Assembly: GCF_030811595.1 (NCBI RefSeq)
Contig: NZ_JAUSRB010000001.1
Span: 806,001-870,000, forward strand
DNA from: Streptosporangium brasiliense
GTDB taxonomy: Bacteria > Actinomycetota > Actinomycetes > Streptosporangiales > Streptosporangiaceae
Reading direction: 5' to 3'
DNA: 64,000 nt
Part shown: positions 1 through 7,737 of the stretch, piece after piece
How positions within the stretch are numbered: position 1 is the stretch's first letter
Layout of the letters: each line of letters starts with the position of its first letter
The notes under the pieces: generated by a model
Databases searched by the model: none
The model's input: the letters and a program-made list of their open reading frames with translations, nothing else
What the model was told of the DNA's origin: nothing
Translations under genes and position numbers: made by a program

Positions 1-2060
1 CCCCGGCGTCCGGCCCCGAGGTGCCGGTGATCGGCGCCATCCGCGGCATGGCCGGGGTCGGCAAGACCACGCTCGCCGTGCACGCCGCGCACCTCCTGGC
101 GGACCGCTTCACCGACGGGCAGCTCTTCGTCGACCTGCACGGCTTCACCCAGGGGGTGGCGCCGGTCGACCCGGCCGACGCGCTGGACCAGATGCTGCGC
201 TCCCTGGGCGTGCCCGGTGAGCAGATCTCGCACGACCTCGACTCCCGGGCCGCCCTCTACCGGACCCGGCTGGCCGGCCGGCGCGTGCTCATCCTGCTGG
301 ACAACGCGCTCGGCGAGGCCCAGGTGCGGCCCCTGCTGCCCGGCACTCCCGGCTGCCTGACGCTGATCACCAGCCGCAGGCGCCTGGCCGGCCTCGACGA
401 CGTCCGGACGCTCTCCCTGGAGGTCCTCCCGCCCGGCGACGCGCTGACGCTGTTCACCCGCACCGCCGGTGAGCAGCGCCTGGCCGGCCAGCCGCCCGGG
501 CTGCTCACCGAGATCGTCGAGCTGTGCGGCCGGCTGCCGCTGGCGATCCGCATCGCCGCCGCCCGGCTGCGCGTCAGGCCCGGCTGGACCCCGGCGGACC
601 TGGCCGGCCGGCTCCGCGACCACCAGCACCGGCTCAGCGAGCTCGAAGTCGGCCAGCTCAGCATCACGGCGACCATGGACCTGTCCTACCACCACCTCAG
701 CCCCGGCAGGCAGGGCATGTACCGGCTGCTCGGCCTGCACCCGGGGCCCGACATCGAGCGGCACGCGGCCGCGGCCCTGGCGGGCACCACCCCCCAGCAC
801 GCCGGCCATCTCCTCGACGACCTGGTCGACGCCCACCTGCTGCAGGAACCGGTCCCGGGCCGCTACCGCTTCCACGACCTGGTACGCACGCACGCCACCG
901 CCACCCTGGCCGACGAGGACGCCGACGCCGACCGGCGCACCGCGCTGATGCGCCTGTTCGACCACTACATCCGCACCGCTTCGGCCGCCGTGGACACGGC
1001 GCACACCTACGAGACCGACCACCCCGTCCGGGCCCGGGGGCAGGACGCCCGCTCCGGGGCCCCCGGGGACCGGGCGCGCGCGTCGGAGTGGCTGGACGCC
1101 GAGCTGACCAACCTGCTCGCCACCGCCGCGTACGCGGCCCGGCACGGCTGGCCCGCCCACGCCCTGCACCTGTGGGCGTCCCTCCACCGCCACCTGCACA
1201 CCCGCGCGCACTACACCCACGCCCGCACCCTGCACGGCAACGCCCTGCACGCCGCCCGCGCCCTCGCCGACCGCGACCGGGAGCTCGCCGCCCTGTGCGG
1301 CCTGGGCGACGTGCATCTCGCCCAGGGGCGGTTCGGGCGGGCCGCCGACTACTTCGAGCGGGCGTTGGAGATCGCCCGGGTGACCGGCAACCGGGACGGG
1401 GAGCTGGGCGCGCTGTGCGGTCTGGGGCACGTGCACCGGGCGCAGGGCTGGTTCGGGCGGGCCGCCGACTGCTTCGAGCGGGCGTTGGAGATCGCCCGGG
1501 TGACCGGCAACCGGGACGGGGAGCTGGGCGCGCTGTGCGGTCTGGGGCACGTGCACCGGGCGCAGGGCTGGTTCGGGCGGGCCGCCGACCACTTCGAGCA
1601 GGCACTGAAGATCGCCGACGTCACCGGCAGCCGCGACGGCGAGCTGCGCGCGCTGACCGGCCTCGGCATCACCCACCTCATGCGGGGCGAGCACCGGCCG
1701 GCCACCGACCGCTACCGCCGCGCCCTGCGGATCGCCCGCCGGATCGGCGACCGCAACGCCCAGTTCGAGGGCCTGTACGGCCTCGGCCGTGTCCACCAGG
1801 CCACCGGCCGCCCCGACCGGGCCTTCACCTACCACCGGACCGCTCTCGACATCGCCCATGACCTCGGCCACCCGGCGGGCCAGGTGCGCGCCCTGCACGG
1901 CCTGGCCCGCGCCCACCGTGACCTGGGCCGGCACGAGGAGGCCCGCGAGCAGTGGCGGCGTGCCCTGGACATCCTCACCGACCTGGGCGTCCCGGAGGTC
2001 GAGGAGATCAGCGCCGAGGAGATCTACGCCCATCTGCGTGATCCCGACCGCCGGTCATAG
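1..2060 (+). CDS. NB-ARC/TPR STAND-type regulator, 5' end outside window
   Basis: The reading frame is open from base 3 of the window, so the gene probably starts upstream; the GTG at 21 is only the first in-window start codon. A P-loop (GMAGVGKTT, residues 9-17 counted from that GTG) is followed by a Walker-B-like LILLDNA near residue 92 and NB-ARC features. After about residue 370 there are at least six TPR units. This is the architecture of AfsR/SARP-type actinobacterial STAND regulators, whose DNA-binding domain would lie before the window. The TPR region contains a recent, nearly perfect 120-bp duplication. Ligand and target genes cannot be inferred. Confidence 0.85.
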   Translation, partial: PASGPEVPVIGAIRGMAGVGKTTLAVHAAHLLADRFTDGQLFVDLHGFTQGVAPVDPADALDQMLRSLGVPGEQISHDLDSRAALYRTRLAGRRVLILLDNALGEAQVRPLLPGTPGCLTLITSRRRLAGLDDVRTLSLEVLPPGDALTLFTRTAGEQRLAGQPPGLLTEIVELCGRLPLAIRIAAARLRVRPGWTPADLAGRLRDHQHRLSELEVGQLSITATMDLSYHHLSPGRQGMYRLLGLHPGPDIERHAAAALAGTTPQHAGHLLDDLVDAHLLQEPVPGRYRFHDLVRTHATATLADEDADADRRTALMRLFDHYIRTASAAVDTAHTYETDHPVRARGQDARSGAPGDRARASEWLDAELTNLLATAAYAARHGWPAHALHLWASLHRHLHTRAHYTHARTLHGNALHAARALADRDRELAALCGLGDVHLAQGRFGRAADYFERALEIARVTGNRDGELGALCGLGHVHRAQGWFGRAADCFERALEIARVTGNRDGELGALCGLGHVHRAQGWFGRAADHFEQALKIADVTGSRDGELRALTGLGITHLMRGEHRPATDRYRRALRIARRIGDRNAQFEGLYGLGRVHQATGRPDRAFTYHRTALDIAHDLGHPAGQVRALHGLARAHRDLGRHEEAREQWRRALDILTDLGVPEVEEISAEEIYAHLRDPDRRS
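1328..1589 (+). repeat. 120-bp tandem duplication of TPR units
   Basis: Bases 1381-1469 and 1501-1589 are identical at a spacing of 120 bp (40 codons, about one extended TPR unit). Bases 1328-1380 match 1448-1500 apart from one base. The near-absence of synonymous changes implies recent unequal crossover or slippage inside the gene. Confidence 0.9.
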
Positions 2061-2147
2061 CGGCCTTCGACCCGTCTTGGAGGGTATTGCGACGACTATT
2101 GGGTTTAACCCCTGTTTTCCTGGCGGATACAGGCGCAGACTAAGCGG

Positions 2148-3434
2148 ATGGAGGCGCGGCCGGCCGTAGACGACGCCGCTCTCGGGCGCGAGGCGTGGTC
2201 CGTGCTCGACGCGAACTGGACGGGGTCCGCCACCGTGCCCGCACCCGGGCTCTACCCCCACCAGTGGAACTGGGACTCCACCTTCGTCGCGATCGGCCTG
2301 GCCCGCTGGGACACCCGGCGGGCGGGGACCGAGCTGCTCAGCCTGCTGGCCGGGCAGTGGAGCACCGGCATGGTGCCGCACATCGTCTTCCACCCGTCCC
2401 ACTCCGACGCCTACTTCCCCGGCCCCTCCGTCTGGCGCTCGCAGGACCATCCGGCCTCCCCCAACAAGGCGATCACCTCCGGGCTGACCCAGCCGCCGCT
2501 GCAGGCCCTGGCCCTGTGGTGGGTGTGGCGGCACGCGGCGGACCGCGCCGAGGCCGCCGCCCTCGTCCGCCGGCTGTATCCGATGCTGGTGGCCCAGCAC
2601 GACTATCTCGCCACGACCAGGGACCTGGGCGGGGGAGGGCTGGCCGCGATCGTGCACCCGTGGGAGTCGGGGATGGACGACAGCCCCGTATGGGACGCCC
2701 CGCTGGGAGCGCTGCCCGCGGTCCGCTACGCCTACCGGGGCGAGGAGCTCCCCGACAGCCACCAGGACCGCTACATCTGGCTGGCCCTGCGTTACCGCGA
2801 CTCCGGCTACGACGGCGCCTACCTGCGTGACGAACATCCGTTCGCGGTGGAGGACCCGATGTTCAACGGGATCTGGCTGGCCTCCTGCCAGGTGCTCGCC
2901 GAGCTGGCCCCGCTGGCGGGCGCCGACCCCGGGCCGCACCGGGAGGCGGCCGAGCGGATCCGTGCGGGGGTGCTGGAGCGGCTCTGGGCCGACGGGGTCT
3001 TCCGCGCCCGGGATCTGCGCAGCGGGCGGCTCAGCCCCGTCTGCACGGTCGGCGGTTTCGGGCCGATGCTCGATCCCGGCCTGTCCGCCGACCGGGTGGA
3101 GAAGCTGGTGGGCGTGCTGGAGTCGCCCCGGTTCATGGGTGCCGCGGGATACCCGGTGCCGAGCTGCGAGATCCGTGCGCCGCAGTTCGACCGGTCCTGC
3201 TACTGGCGGGGGCCCTCCTGGGTGAACACCAACTGGCTGCTCCGGCGCGCGCTGGCCGTACACGGCCTGACGGGGCCGGCGGGACTGCTCGGCGCGGGCA
3301 CCCTGCGCCTGGTACGGCAGGCGGGCTTCCGCGAGTGCTTCGACCCCTTCGACGGCAGCGGCCGGGGCAGCCGGGACTTCTCCTGGTCGGCCGCGCTCAC
3401 CCTCGATCTGCTCGCGGATAACGTGGACGCATGA
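2148..3434 (+). CDS. GH63-like glycosidase (glucosyl/mannosylglycerate hydrolase-like)
   Basis: Predicted cytoplasmic 428-residue hydrolase with an (alpha/alpha)6-barrel look: HQWNWDSTFVAIGLA near residue 38, a GMVPHIVF segment, HPWESGMDDSP at about 170-180, and a late WRGPSWVNTNWLL block. This resembles actinobacterial GH63 enzymes that hydrolyse glucosylglycerate or mannosylglycerate, a compatible-solute recycling step. In that family an Asp in the HPWESGMD segment (about D177) and a late Glu (here perhaps E396 in FRECFDP) act in catalysis; the assignment is by memory of the family. No signal peptide. The stop overlaps the next start by four bases (ATGA), so the two are translationally coupled. 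A general GH15/GH63-type trehalose or glucan hydrolase is the alternative. Confidence 0.75.
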   Translation: MEARPAVDDAALGREAWSVLDANWTGSATVPAPGLYPHQWNWDSTFVAIGLARWDTRRAGTELLSLLAGQWSTGMVPHIVFHPSHSDAYFPGPSVWRSQDHPASPNKAITSGLTQPPLQALALWWVWRHAADRAEAAALVRRLYPMLVAQHDYLATTRDLGGGGLAAIVHPWESGMDDSPVWDAPLGALPAVRYAYRGEELPDSHQDRYIWLALRYRDSGYDGAYLRDEHPFAVEDPMFNGIWLASCQVLAELAPLAGADPGPHREAAERIRAGVLERLWADGVFRARDLRSGRLSPVCTVGGFGPMLDPGLSADRVEKLVGVLESPRFMGAAGYPVPSCEIRAPQFDRSCYWRGPSWVNTNWLLRRALAVHGLTGPAGLLGAGTLRLVRQAGFRECFDPFDGSGRGSRDFSWSAALTLDLLADNVDA

Positions 3435-3892
3435 AGCTCTTCAACCGTATGCCCGCCGAGGTCCGCGCGGCCGTCGCGCCGACCGACCGGGTGCTCACCT
3501 ACGCCGAGGGGCCGGACGGCTACGTGATCGCCACCGACAAGGCGCTCTATCTGGGCGGGGTCAGGCTGCCGTGGTTCCAGGTGGACCGCGGCGTGTGGGA
3601 CGAGGAGGGGCTGACGGTCGTCACCACGGCGGGAGGGTCGCACCGCGCGCTGCTGCCCGAGCCGGGGCGGATCCCCGAGGCCGTGCGGGAGCGGGTGACC
3701 GCCTCCATCGTGGTGAACCAGTACGCCCCGCTGGACGCGCGCGGGGGAGTCCGGCTGGTGGCCAGGAGGACCGGGGACGACCAGATGATCTGGGAGTTCG
3801 TCTTCGACCCCGGCATGGACCCCACCGACCCCGGCCTGCGGGCCCTGGCCGAGCAGGCGCTCGAGGAGACGCGCCGCAGTTTCGGCGTCTGA
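3431..3892 (+). CDS. conserved hypothetical protein
   Basis: 153-residue protein whose ATG overlaps the stop of the GH63-like gene (ATGA), indicating co-expression. It has alternating beta-strand-like segments (YVIATDKALYLGG, WEFVFDPGMD), no signal peptide and no membrane segment. I recognise no named catalytic motif; the N-terminal portion looks like a small PH-like beta-rich domain common in uncharacterised actinobacterial proteins. An 18-bp-period repeat array begins 17 bases after the stop, followed by a terminator hairpin shared with the convergent gene. Confidence 0.75.
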   Translation: MKLFNRMPAEVRAAVAPTDRVLTYAEGPDGYVIATDKALYLGGVRLPWFQVDRGVWDEEGLTVVTTAGGSHRALLPEPGRIPEAVRERVTASIVVNQYAPLDARGGVRLVARRTGDDQMIWEFVFDPGMDPTDPGLRALAEQALEETRRSFGV

Positions 3893-3908
3893 GCGCGGGC
3901 GTAGGCCC

Positions 3909-4034
3909 GAGCCCGGACAGAGACCTTGGTCCGGGCAGAGATCTGAGCCCGCGCGGAGACCCGAGTCCGGACGGGCGTCCGGACGCGGGCGGGCGTCCGG
4001 GCTCGGGCAGGAGCCCGAGCCCGGGCCGGCGGTC
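3909..4034. repeat. degenerate 18-bp tandem array, seven units
   Basis: Seven consecutive 18-bp units starting gagcccggacagagacct diverge gradually across 126 bp, directly after a stop codon. It lies in an intergenic region between convergent genes. The antisense frame encodes an Arg/Ala-rich low-complexity string, which I regard as non-coding. Confidence 0.8.
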
Positions 4035-4049
4035 TCGACCCGGACGTGC

Positions 4050-4073
4050 GGAAGGCCCCCGCGGGGGCCTTCC
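4050..4073. terminator. perfect hairpin between convergent genes
   Basis: An 11-bp perfect inverted repeat (ggaaggccccc / gggggccttcc) with a two-base centre lies between the plus-strand gene ending at 3892 and the minus-strand gene ending at 4092. No long T-tract follows, as is usual for actinobacterial terminators; it would serve both strands. Confidence 0.75.
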
Positions 4074-4091
4074 GTCCGTCAGGGGTGCCCG

Positions 4092-4406
4092 TCATGGGTG
4101 TGGAGAGGTGGCCCGGTCGTCCTCCGGCCAGCCGGTGCCCGTCTCGTCGTGCTTGTCGGCCTGCCAGCCGTTGTCCGAGTGCAGGAACGGCAGCCGGTTC
4201 TTGGCCGCATGGGTCACCTTCGTCTTGGCGGCGCCGGTGACCTTCGAGACCCGGGCGCCGACCAGGCCGGCGGTCTCCTGCACCCTCGGACTGTCGGACA
4301 CCCGCAGGGCCATCCGCTTGATCTGCTCGTAACGCTCCCGCCCGGCGCGGCTCCCCAGGATGTAGCCCACAGCAAGACCCACCCCGAACATCATCCGGTA
4401 ACGCAT
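4092..4406 (-). CDS. YtxH-like membrane-anchored small protein
   Basis: 104 residues from the ATG at 4406, chosen because GGAGG lies five bases upstream; a longer frame from 4424 lacks this. The N-terminus carries one hydrophobic segment ending in the glycine-rich GYILGSRAGRERYEQI motif typical of YtxH-like proteins, which are general-stress-type membrane proteins in other Gram-positives. The rest is basic then acidic and probably cytosolic. It sits alone, convergent to the upstream operon and divergent from tRNA-Asn. Specific function unknown. Confidence 0.8.
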   Translation of the reverse strand: MRYRMMFGVGLAVGYILGSRAGRERYEQIKRMALRVSDSPRVQETAGLVGARVSKVTGAAKTKVTHAAKNRLPFLHSDNGWQADKHDETGTGWPEDDRATSPHP

Positions 4407-4571
4407 CTCCACCTCCACAGCCATGCTCCGCCGGACCCTACCCGCGGATCGCGGGTCGTTTCCGACCTACCCCGGTGTAGCGATGCGACACACACGCTCA
4501 GAGTGCGCTAATCTATTCCTGCGCCGCAAGGAGCGGGGAAAACTTCCCGGTCAGAGCGGCGCAAAGCACGA

Positions 4572-4644
4572 TCCCGTGTAGCTCAATCGGCAGAGCAGCC
4601 GGCTGTTAACCGGCAGGTTATAGGTTCGAGTCCTATCGCGGGAG
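4572..4644 (+). tRNA. tRNA-Asn (GTT)
   Basis: A 73-nt cloverleaf: acceptor tcccgtg pairs with cgcggga, D-arm gctcaatcggcagagc, anticodon stem gccgg/ccggc with anticodon GTT at 4605-4607, and T-arm ending ttcgagtcctat. CCA is not encoded. A strong hairpin terminator follows ten bases downstream. Confidence 0.97.
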
Positions 4645-4653
4645 CAACACACA

Positions 4654-4686
4654 GAAGGCCCCCGGAGCCCAGCTCCGGGGGCCTTC
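4654..4686 (+). terminator. terminator of tRNA-Asn
   Basis: A 14-bp perfect stem (gaaggcccccggag / ctccgggggccttc) with a five-base loop begins ten bases after the tRNA. The stem's outer part is almost the same as the 4050-4073 hairpin. Confidence 0.85.
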
Positions 4687-4883
4687 GGCGTGCTGTGGCC
4701 CGATTCGGGAGACAAATCCTCCCTGGCCGTAGAAGATGTCAGATACCGCGTCATGTATCGCTATGCTCGCCAGTCAGCGAGGACGGCGCGGTTGCCGCGG
4801 AACACAGCGATCGCAGTGGGGCAGGGCCGCTGCACACAGGGCACCGCGCCGCCCGGAACGGCCGACCGTGCCCGTGAGCACGC

Positions 4884-6122
4884 ATGGGTGGTTGTTCTGT
4901 GCTGATCTGGCGGAGGTCTCGGCGTCGTGCACCGGATCTGATGGGCGGTGTCCGGCGCGCGGTGGCCAAGTTCTTGAGGGCGAAGGAGCCTGTCCCGGTC
5001 GTGCAAGAGATCGATATCGCGGCGGCCGCGGACTTCCTGAGGTTGTTCCACGCCGAGAACCCCGAGGCGGGGCCGGTGGAGGCCCGCATGCGCGAGGTCC
5101 AGATCGAGATCTACCGGACGGGGAGCTACACGCACACCCCGGAGGAGCTCGCCTTCGGCGCCCGGGTGGCCTGGCGCAACAGCTCCAGGTGCATCGGCCG
5201 GCTGTACTGGCACTCGCTGCAGGTGCGTGACCGGCGCTGGGTGAACACGGCCGAGGAGGTGGCCGTGGAGTGCGTCAACCACCTGAGGGAGGCCGCGCCC
5301 AACCGCAAGGTCCGGCCGACGATCACGGTGTTCGCCCCCGACCGGCCGGGCAGGCCGGGCCCGAGGATCTGGAACGAGCAGCTCATCCGCTACGCCGGGT
5401 ACGCGATGGACGACGGGTCCGTCGTCGGCGACCCCCGGTATGTGGACTTCACCACGATGGTGCGCAAACTCGGCTGGCCCGGCGGCCCCGGCACGCATTT
5501 CGACGTGCTGCCGCTGGTCGTCTCGGCGGGCGGCGGCTCGCCGCTGATGTTCGGCGTGCCCGCCGACGCCGTGCTGGAGGTGGAGCTCACCCACCCGTCC
5601 TACCGCTGGTTCGAGAAGCTCGGGCTGCGCTGGCACGCCGTACCGGCGATCTCCAACATGTGCCTGGAGATCGGCGGGATCCACTACCGGGCGGCGCCGT
5701 TCAACGGCTGGTACATGGGCAGCGAGATCGGCGCGCGCAACCTCGCCGACATCGACCGCTACGACCTGATGCCGATCATGGCCCAGCTCCTGGGCCTGGA
5801 CACCTCCACCGACCGCTCGCTCTGGCGCGACCACGCCCTGGTTGAGCTGAACGTGGCGGTCCTGCACTCCTTCGACCAGGCCGGGGTGACGGTGACCGAC
5901 CACCACACCGAGTCGCGGCGCTTCCTGACCCACCTGGCGCGCGAGGAGAAGGCCGGCCGGGTCTGCCCGGCCGACTGGAGCTGGATCGTCCCGCCCATCT
6001 CGGGCTCGGCCACGCCGGTCTTCCACCGCTACTACGACGAGGCGGAGCTGTCGCCGAGCTACGTCCACCACCCCGATTCCGTGGAGCGGGGGCTCGGCCG
6101 CTGGCCCGTGCCGGGGTGGTGA
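4884..6122 (+). CDS. nos: nitric oxide synthase oxygenase
   Basis: 412 residues covering only the haem/oxygenase domain of nitric oxide synthase, which makes NO and citrulline from arginine. The haem-ligand segment WRNSSRC places the proximal cysteine at C103; the arginine-binding glutamate is E281 in GWYMGSEIG. The WHAVPAISNM block and C-terminal pterin-binding region (DWSWIVPP, then FHRYY) are present. No reductase domain or ferredoxin/flavodoxin gene is adjacent, as in other bacterial NOS proteins that borrow cellular reductants. The start is uncertain: ATG 4884 or ATG 4941 (19 residues shorter), neither with a strong ribosome-binding site. The gene appears monocistronic. Confidence 0.95.
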   Translation: MGGCSVLIWRRSRRRAPDLMGGVRRAVAKFLRAKEPVPVVQEIDIAAAADFLRLFHAENPEAGPVEARMREVQIEIYRTGSYTHTPEELAFGARVAWRNSSRCIGRLYWHSLQVRDRRWVNTAEEVAVECVNHLREAAPNRKVRPTITVFAPDRPGRPGPRIWNEQLIRYAGYAMDDGSVVGDPRYVDFTTMVRKLGWPGGPGTHFDVLPLVVSAGGGSPLMFGVPADAVLEVELTHPSYRWFEKLGLRWHAVPAISNMCLEIGGIHYRAAPFNGWYMGSEIGARNLADIDRYDLMPIMAQLLGLDTSTDRSLWRDHALVELNVAVLHSFDQAGVTVTDHHTESRRFLTHLAREEKAGRVCPADWSWIVPPISGSATPVFHRYYDEAELSPSYVHHPDSVERGLGRWPVPGW

Positions 6123-6215
6123 CGGAGGGCGGGACGGCGCGGCGGCGGGGCGGGGGCGTTGCGGAGAAGCTGTAGAACATGATTCGGTATGGTGGCCGGG
6201 TGAGGAGGGCGCGGA

Positions 6216-6989
6216 ATGATGGACCTGGTGCTGTCGTCGGTCGAGCAGGGCGTGCTGACCCTGACGTTCAACCGGCCCGAGCGGCTCAACGCCTGGACCG
6301 ACACGATGGGGCGGCGATACTTCGACCAGCTCGCCGAGGCCGAGAAGGACCCGGAGGTCCGGGTGATCGTCGTGACCGGGGCGGGGAGGGGCTTCTGCGC
6401 CGGCGCGGACTTCCAGACCCTCAACGCCATCCAGGACGGCTCCTACGAAGGGGAGCCGGACAGGCGGCCCACCACCTTCCCGGCCACCATCGGCAAGCCG
6501 GTCATCGCGGCCGTCAACGGCGCCTGTGCCGGGCTCGGCATGGTCCACGCCCTGGTCTGCGACCTGGTCTTCACCGCCGCCGAGGCCAAGTGGACGACCG
6601 CCTTCGCCCGCCGCGGCCTGATCGCCGAGTACGGCCTGTCGTGGATCCTGCCCAGGCTCATCGGCCAGGCCCGGGCCATGGACCTGCTGCTGTCGGGCCG
6701 CACGTTCACCGGGGCGGAGGCGTACCGGCTGGGCCTGGCCGGCCGGTCGGTGCCCGGGGAGAACCTGCTGGAGGAGACCCTGGCCTACGCCCGCGAGCTG
6801 GCGACGCACAGCTCGCCGGCGTCGATGGCCGTGATCAAGCGCCAGGTCTGGGGCGACTGGGACCGGACCCTGGAGGCGTCGGAGTCGGCCGCCGTGCGCC
6901 TGATGGCCGAGTCGTTCGGCCGCCCCGACTTCGCCGAGGGCGTGGCCAGCTTCGTCGAGCGCCGCGCCCCCAGGTTTCCGCCCCTGTAA
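6216..6989 (+). CDS. enoyl-CoA hydratase/isomerase family protein
   Basis: 257-residue crotonase-fold protein. It has the N-terminal FNRPERLNAW segment, oxyanion-hole region GRGFCAGADFQ, and AVNGACAGLGM. GAGGAGG lies about eight bases before the ATG. By alignment from memory to rat mitochondrial hydratase, the two catalytic glutamates appear replaced (Val in GLGMVHALVCD, Phe in KWTTAFARRG), while an acidic residue occurs in LIAEYGLSW. It may therefore act as an isomerase, hydrolase or other CoA-thioester enzyme rather than a classical hydratase. No other beta-oxidation gene is adjacent. GC-rich inverted repeats lie between it and the convergent DUF402 gene. Confidence 0.85.
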   Translation: MMDLVLSSVEQGVLTLTFNRPERLNAWTDTMGRRYFDQLAEAEKDPEVRVIVVTGAGRGFCAGADFQTLNAIQDGSYEGEPDRRPTTFPATIGKPVIAAVNGACAGLGMVHALVCDLVFTAAEAKWTTAFARRGLIAEYGLSWILPRLIGQARAMDLLLSGRTFTGAEAYRLGLAGRSVPGENLLEETLAYARELATHSSPASMAVIKRQVWGDWDRTLEASESAAVRLMAESFGRPDFAEGVASFVERRAPRFPPL

Positions 6990-7034
6990 GCCCGCCCGCC
7001 GCCGGGCCTCGCCCGCGGCGGTGGCGCGGGGCGG

Positions 7035-7535
7035 TCAGGTCACGTGGGACAGCCAGTGGGGGGCGGTCCTGAAGGGGGCGGCGCCGGTGGTGACGGCCTC
7101 CATCAGCCGGGCGGCCGTGGCGCGGGCGTTCTCGATGACCTCGGGGGGATAGGCGTAGCGGACCTGGTGCTCCTCGAACTCGTCCTCGTCGTCCAGGAGG
7201 ATCCGGCCGTCGCGCATGCGCAGGACGTCGAGGTCGAGGTCGACCATGGTCACCTCGCCGTCGCGCCACTGGGGGACGGTCGAGATGTCGCAGTAGATCT
7301 CGACCCTGTTCGGCTCGGCGTTGAAGGTGGCCGTCCACCAGGCGTCGCGGGGGAAGAGCATCACGAACGCGTCGGTCCAGGTCACCGGCGGCTCGTCGCC
7401 CTTGCTGCCGGTGGAGCCGGCGACGCAGCCGGTCCAGACGCCGTGCTCGTCCTCGCCGAGGAGCAGCGCGGGGTGGTGCCAGTGCAGTGAGCCGTCGTAT
7501 TTGCGGTAGACCACATTCACGATCTCGCGTGTCAT
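7035..7535 (-). CDS. DUF402 (FomD-like) family protein
   Basis: 166 residues with the DUF402 hallmarks: a beta-rich N-terminus, VEIYCDISTVPQW, then VDLDLDVLRMRDGRILLDDEDEFE. The clustered acidic residues match the metal-binding site of FomD and of the Ntdp nucleoside di/triphosphatases. The likely activity is Mn/Co-dependent hydrolysis of a nucleotidyl phosphate, substrate unknown. It is transcribed divergently from the riboswitch operon, with the two 5' ends separated only by that operon's promoter. Confidence 0.85.
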   Translation of the reverse strand: MTREIVNVVYRKYDGSLHWHHPALLLGEDEHGVWTGCVAGSTGSKGDEPPVTWTDAFVMLFPRDAWWTATFNAEPNRVEIYCDISTVPQWRDGEVTMVDLDLDVLRMRDGRILLDDEDEFEEHQVRYAYPPEVIENARATAARLMEAVTTGAAPFRTAPHWLSHVT

Positions 7536-7551
7536 CCCCCGACCATAAGGG

Positions 7552-7580
7552 TTGACAGAGATCTATGTATTTCCTACCTT
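7552..7580 (+). promoter_or_regulatory. putative sigma-70-type promoter of riboswitch operon
   Basis: TTGACA at 7552-7557 and TACCTT at 7575-7580 are separated by 17 bases. Transcription would start near 7586, coinciding with the first paired bases of the riboswitch P1 helix. Confidence 0.7.
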
Positions 7581-7584
7581 CTAA

Positions 7585-7700
7585 CTAGGTTAAGAGTGTC
7601 AGTGCAGAGCCCCGGCTCACTGACCGGCAACCCTCGCACCGCGGCGGGGTGCCCCCGGGGGAGACCTGGCGGCACGGTCGGCGTGCCGCAAGCGCGGACC
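7585..7700 (+). ncRNA. SAM-IV-type S-adenosylmethionine riboswitch
   Basis: The leader contains the conserved SAM-IV/SAM-I core in order: gagccccggctcactgac, ccggcaaccctcg, ccgcggcggggtgccc, then gagacc. P1 forms between CTAGGT (7585-7590) and ACCTGG (7664-7669). A hairpin gcggcac/gtgccgc follows immediately 3' of P1, as expected for the SAM-IV pseudoknot region. About 37 nt separate it from the ATG at 7738, with further small inverted repeats near the ribosome-binding site, so control may be translational. High SAM should repress the downstream operon. The class call is from recognition of the consensus, not a covariance search. Confidence 0.85.
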
Positions 7701-7737
7701 CCTCAACGGGTCACCGAGGCATGCCTGGGAGCAGTAC

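Noticed and set aside
3909..4034. Possible CRISPR array
   Set aside because: Units are contiguous 18-mers without spacers and diverge gradually; none of the window's arrays has repeat-spacer structure, and no cas genes are present.
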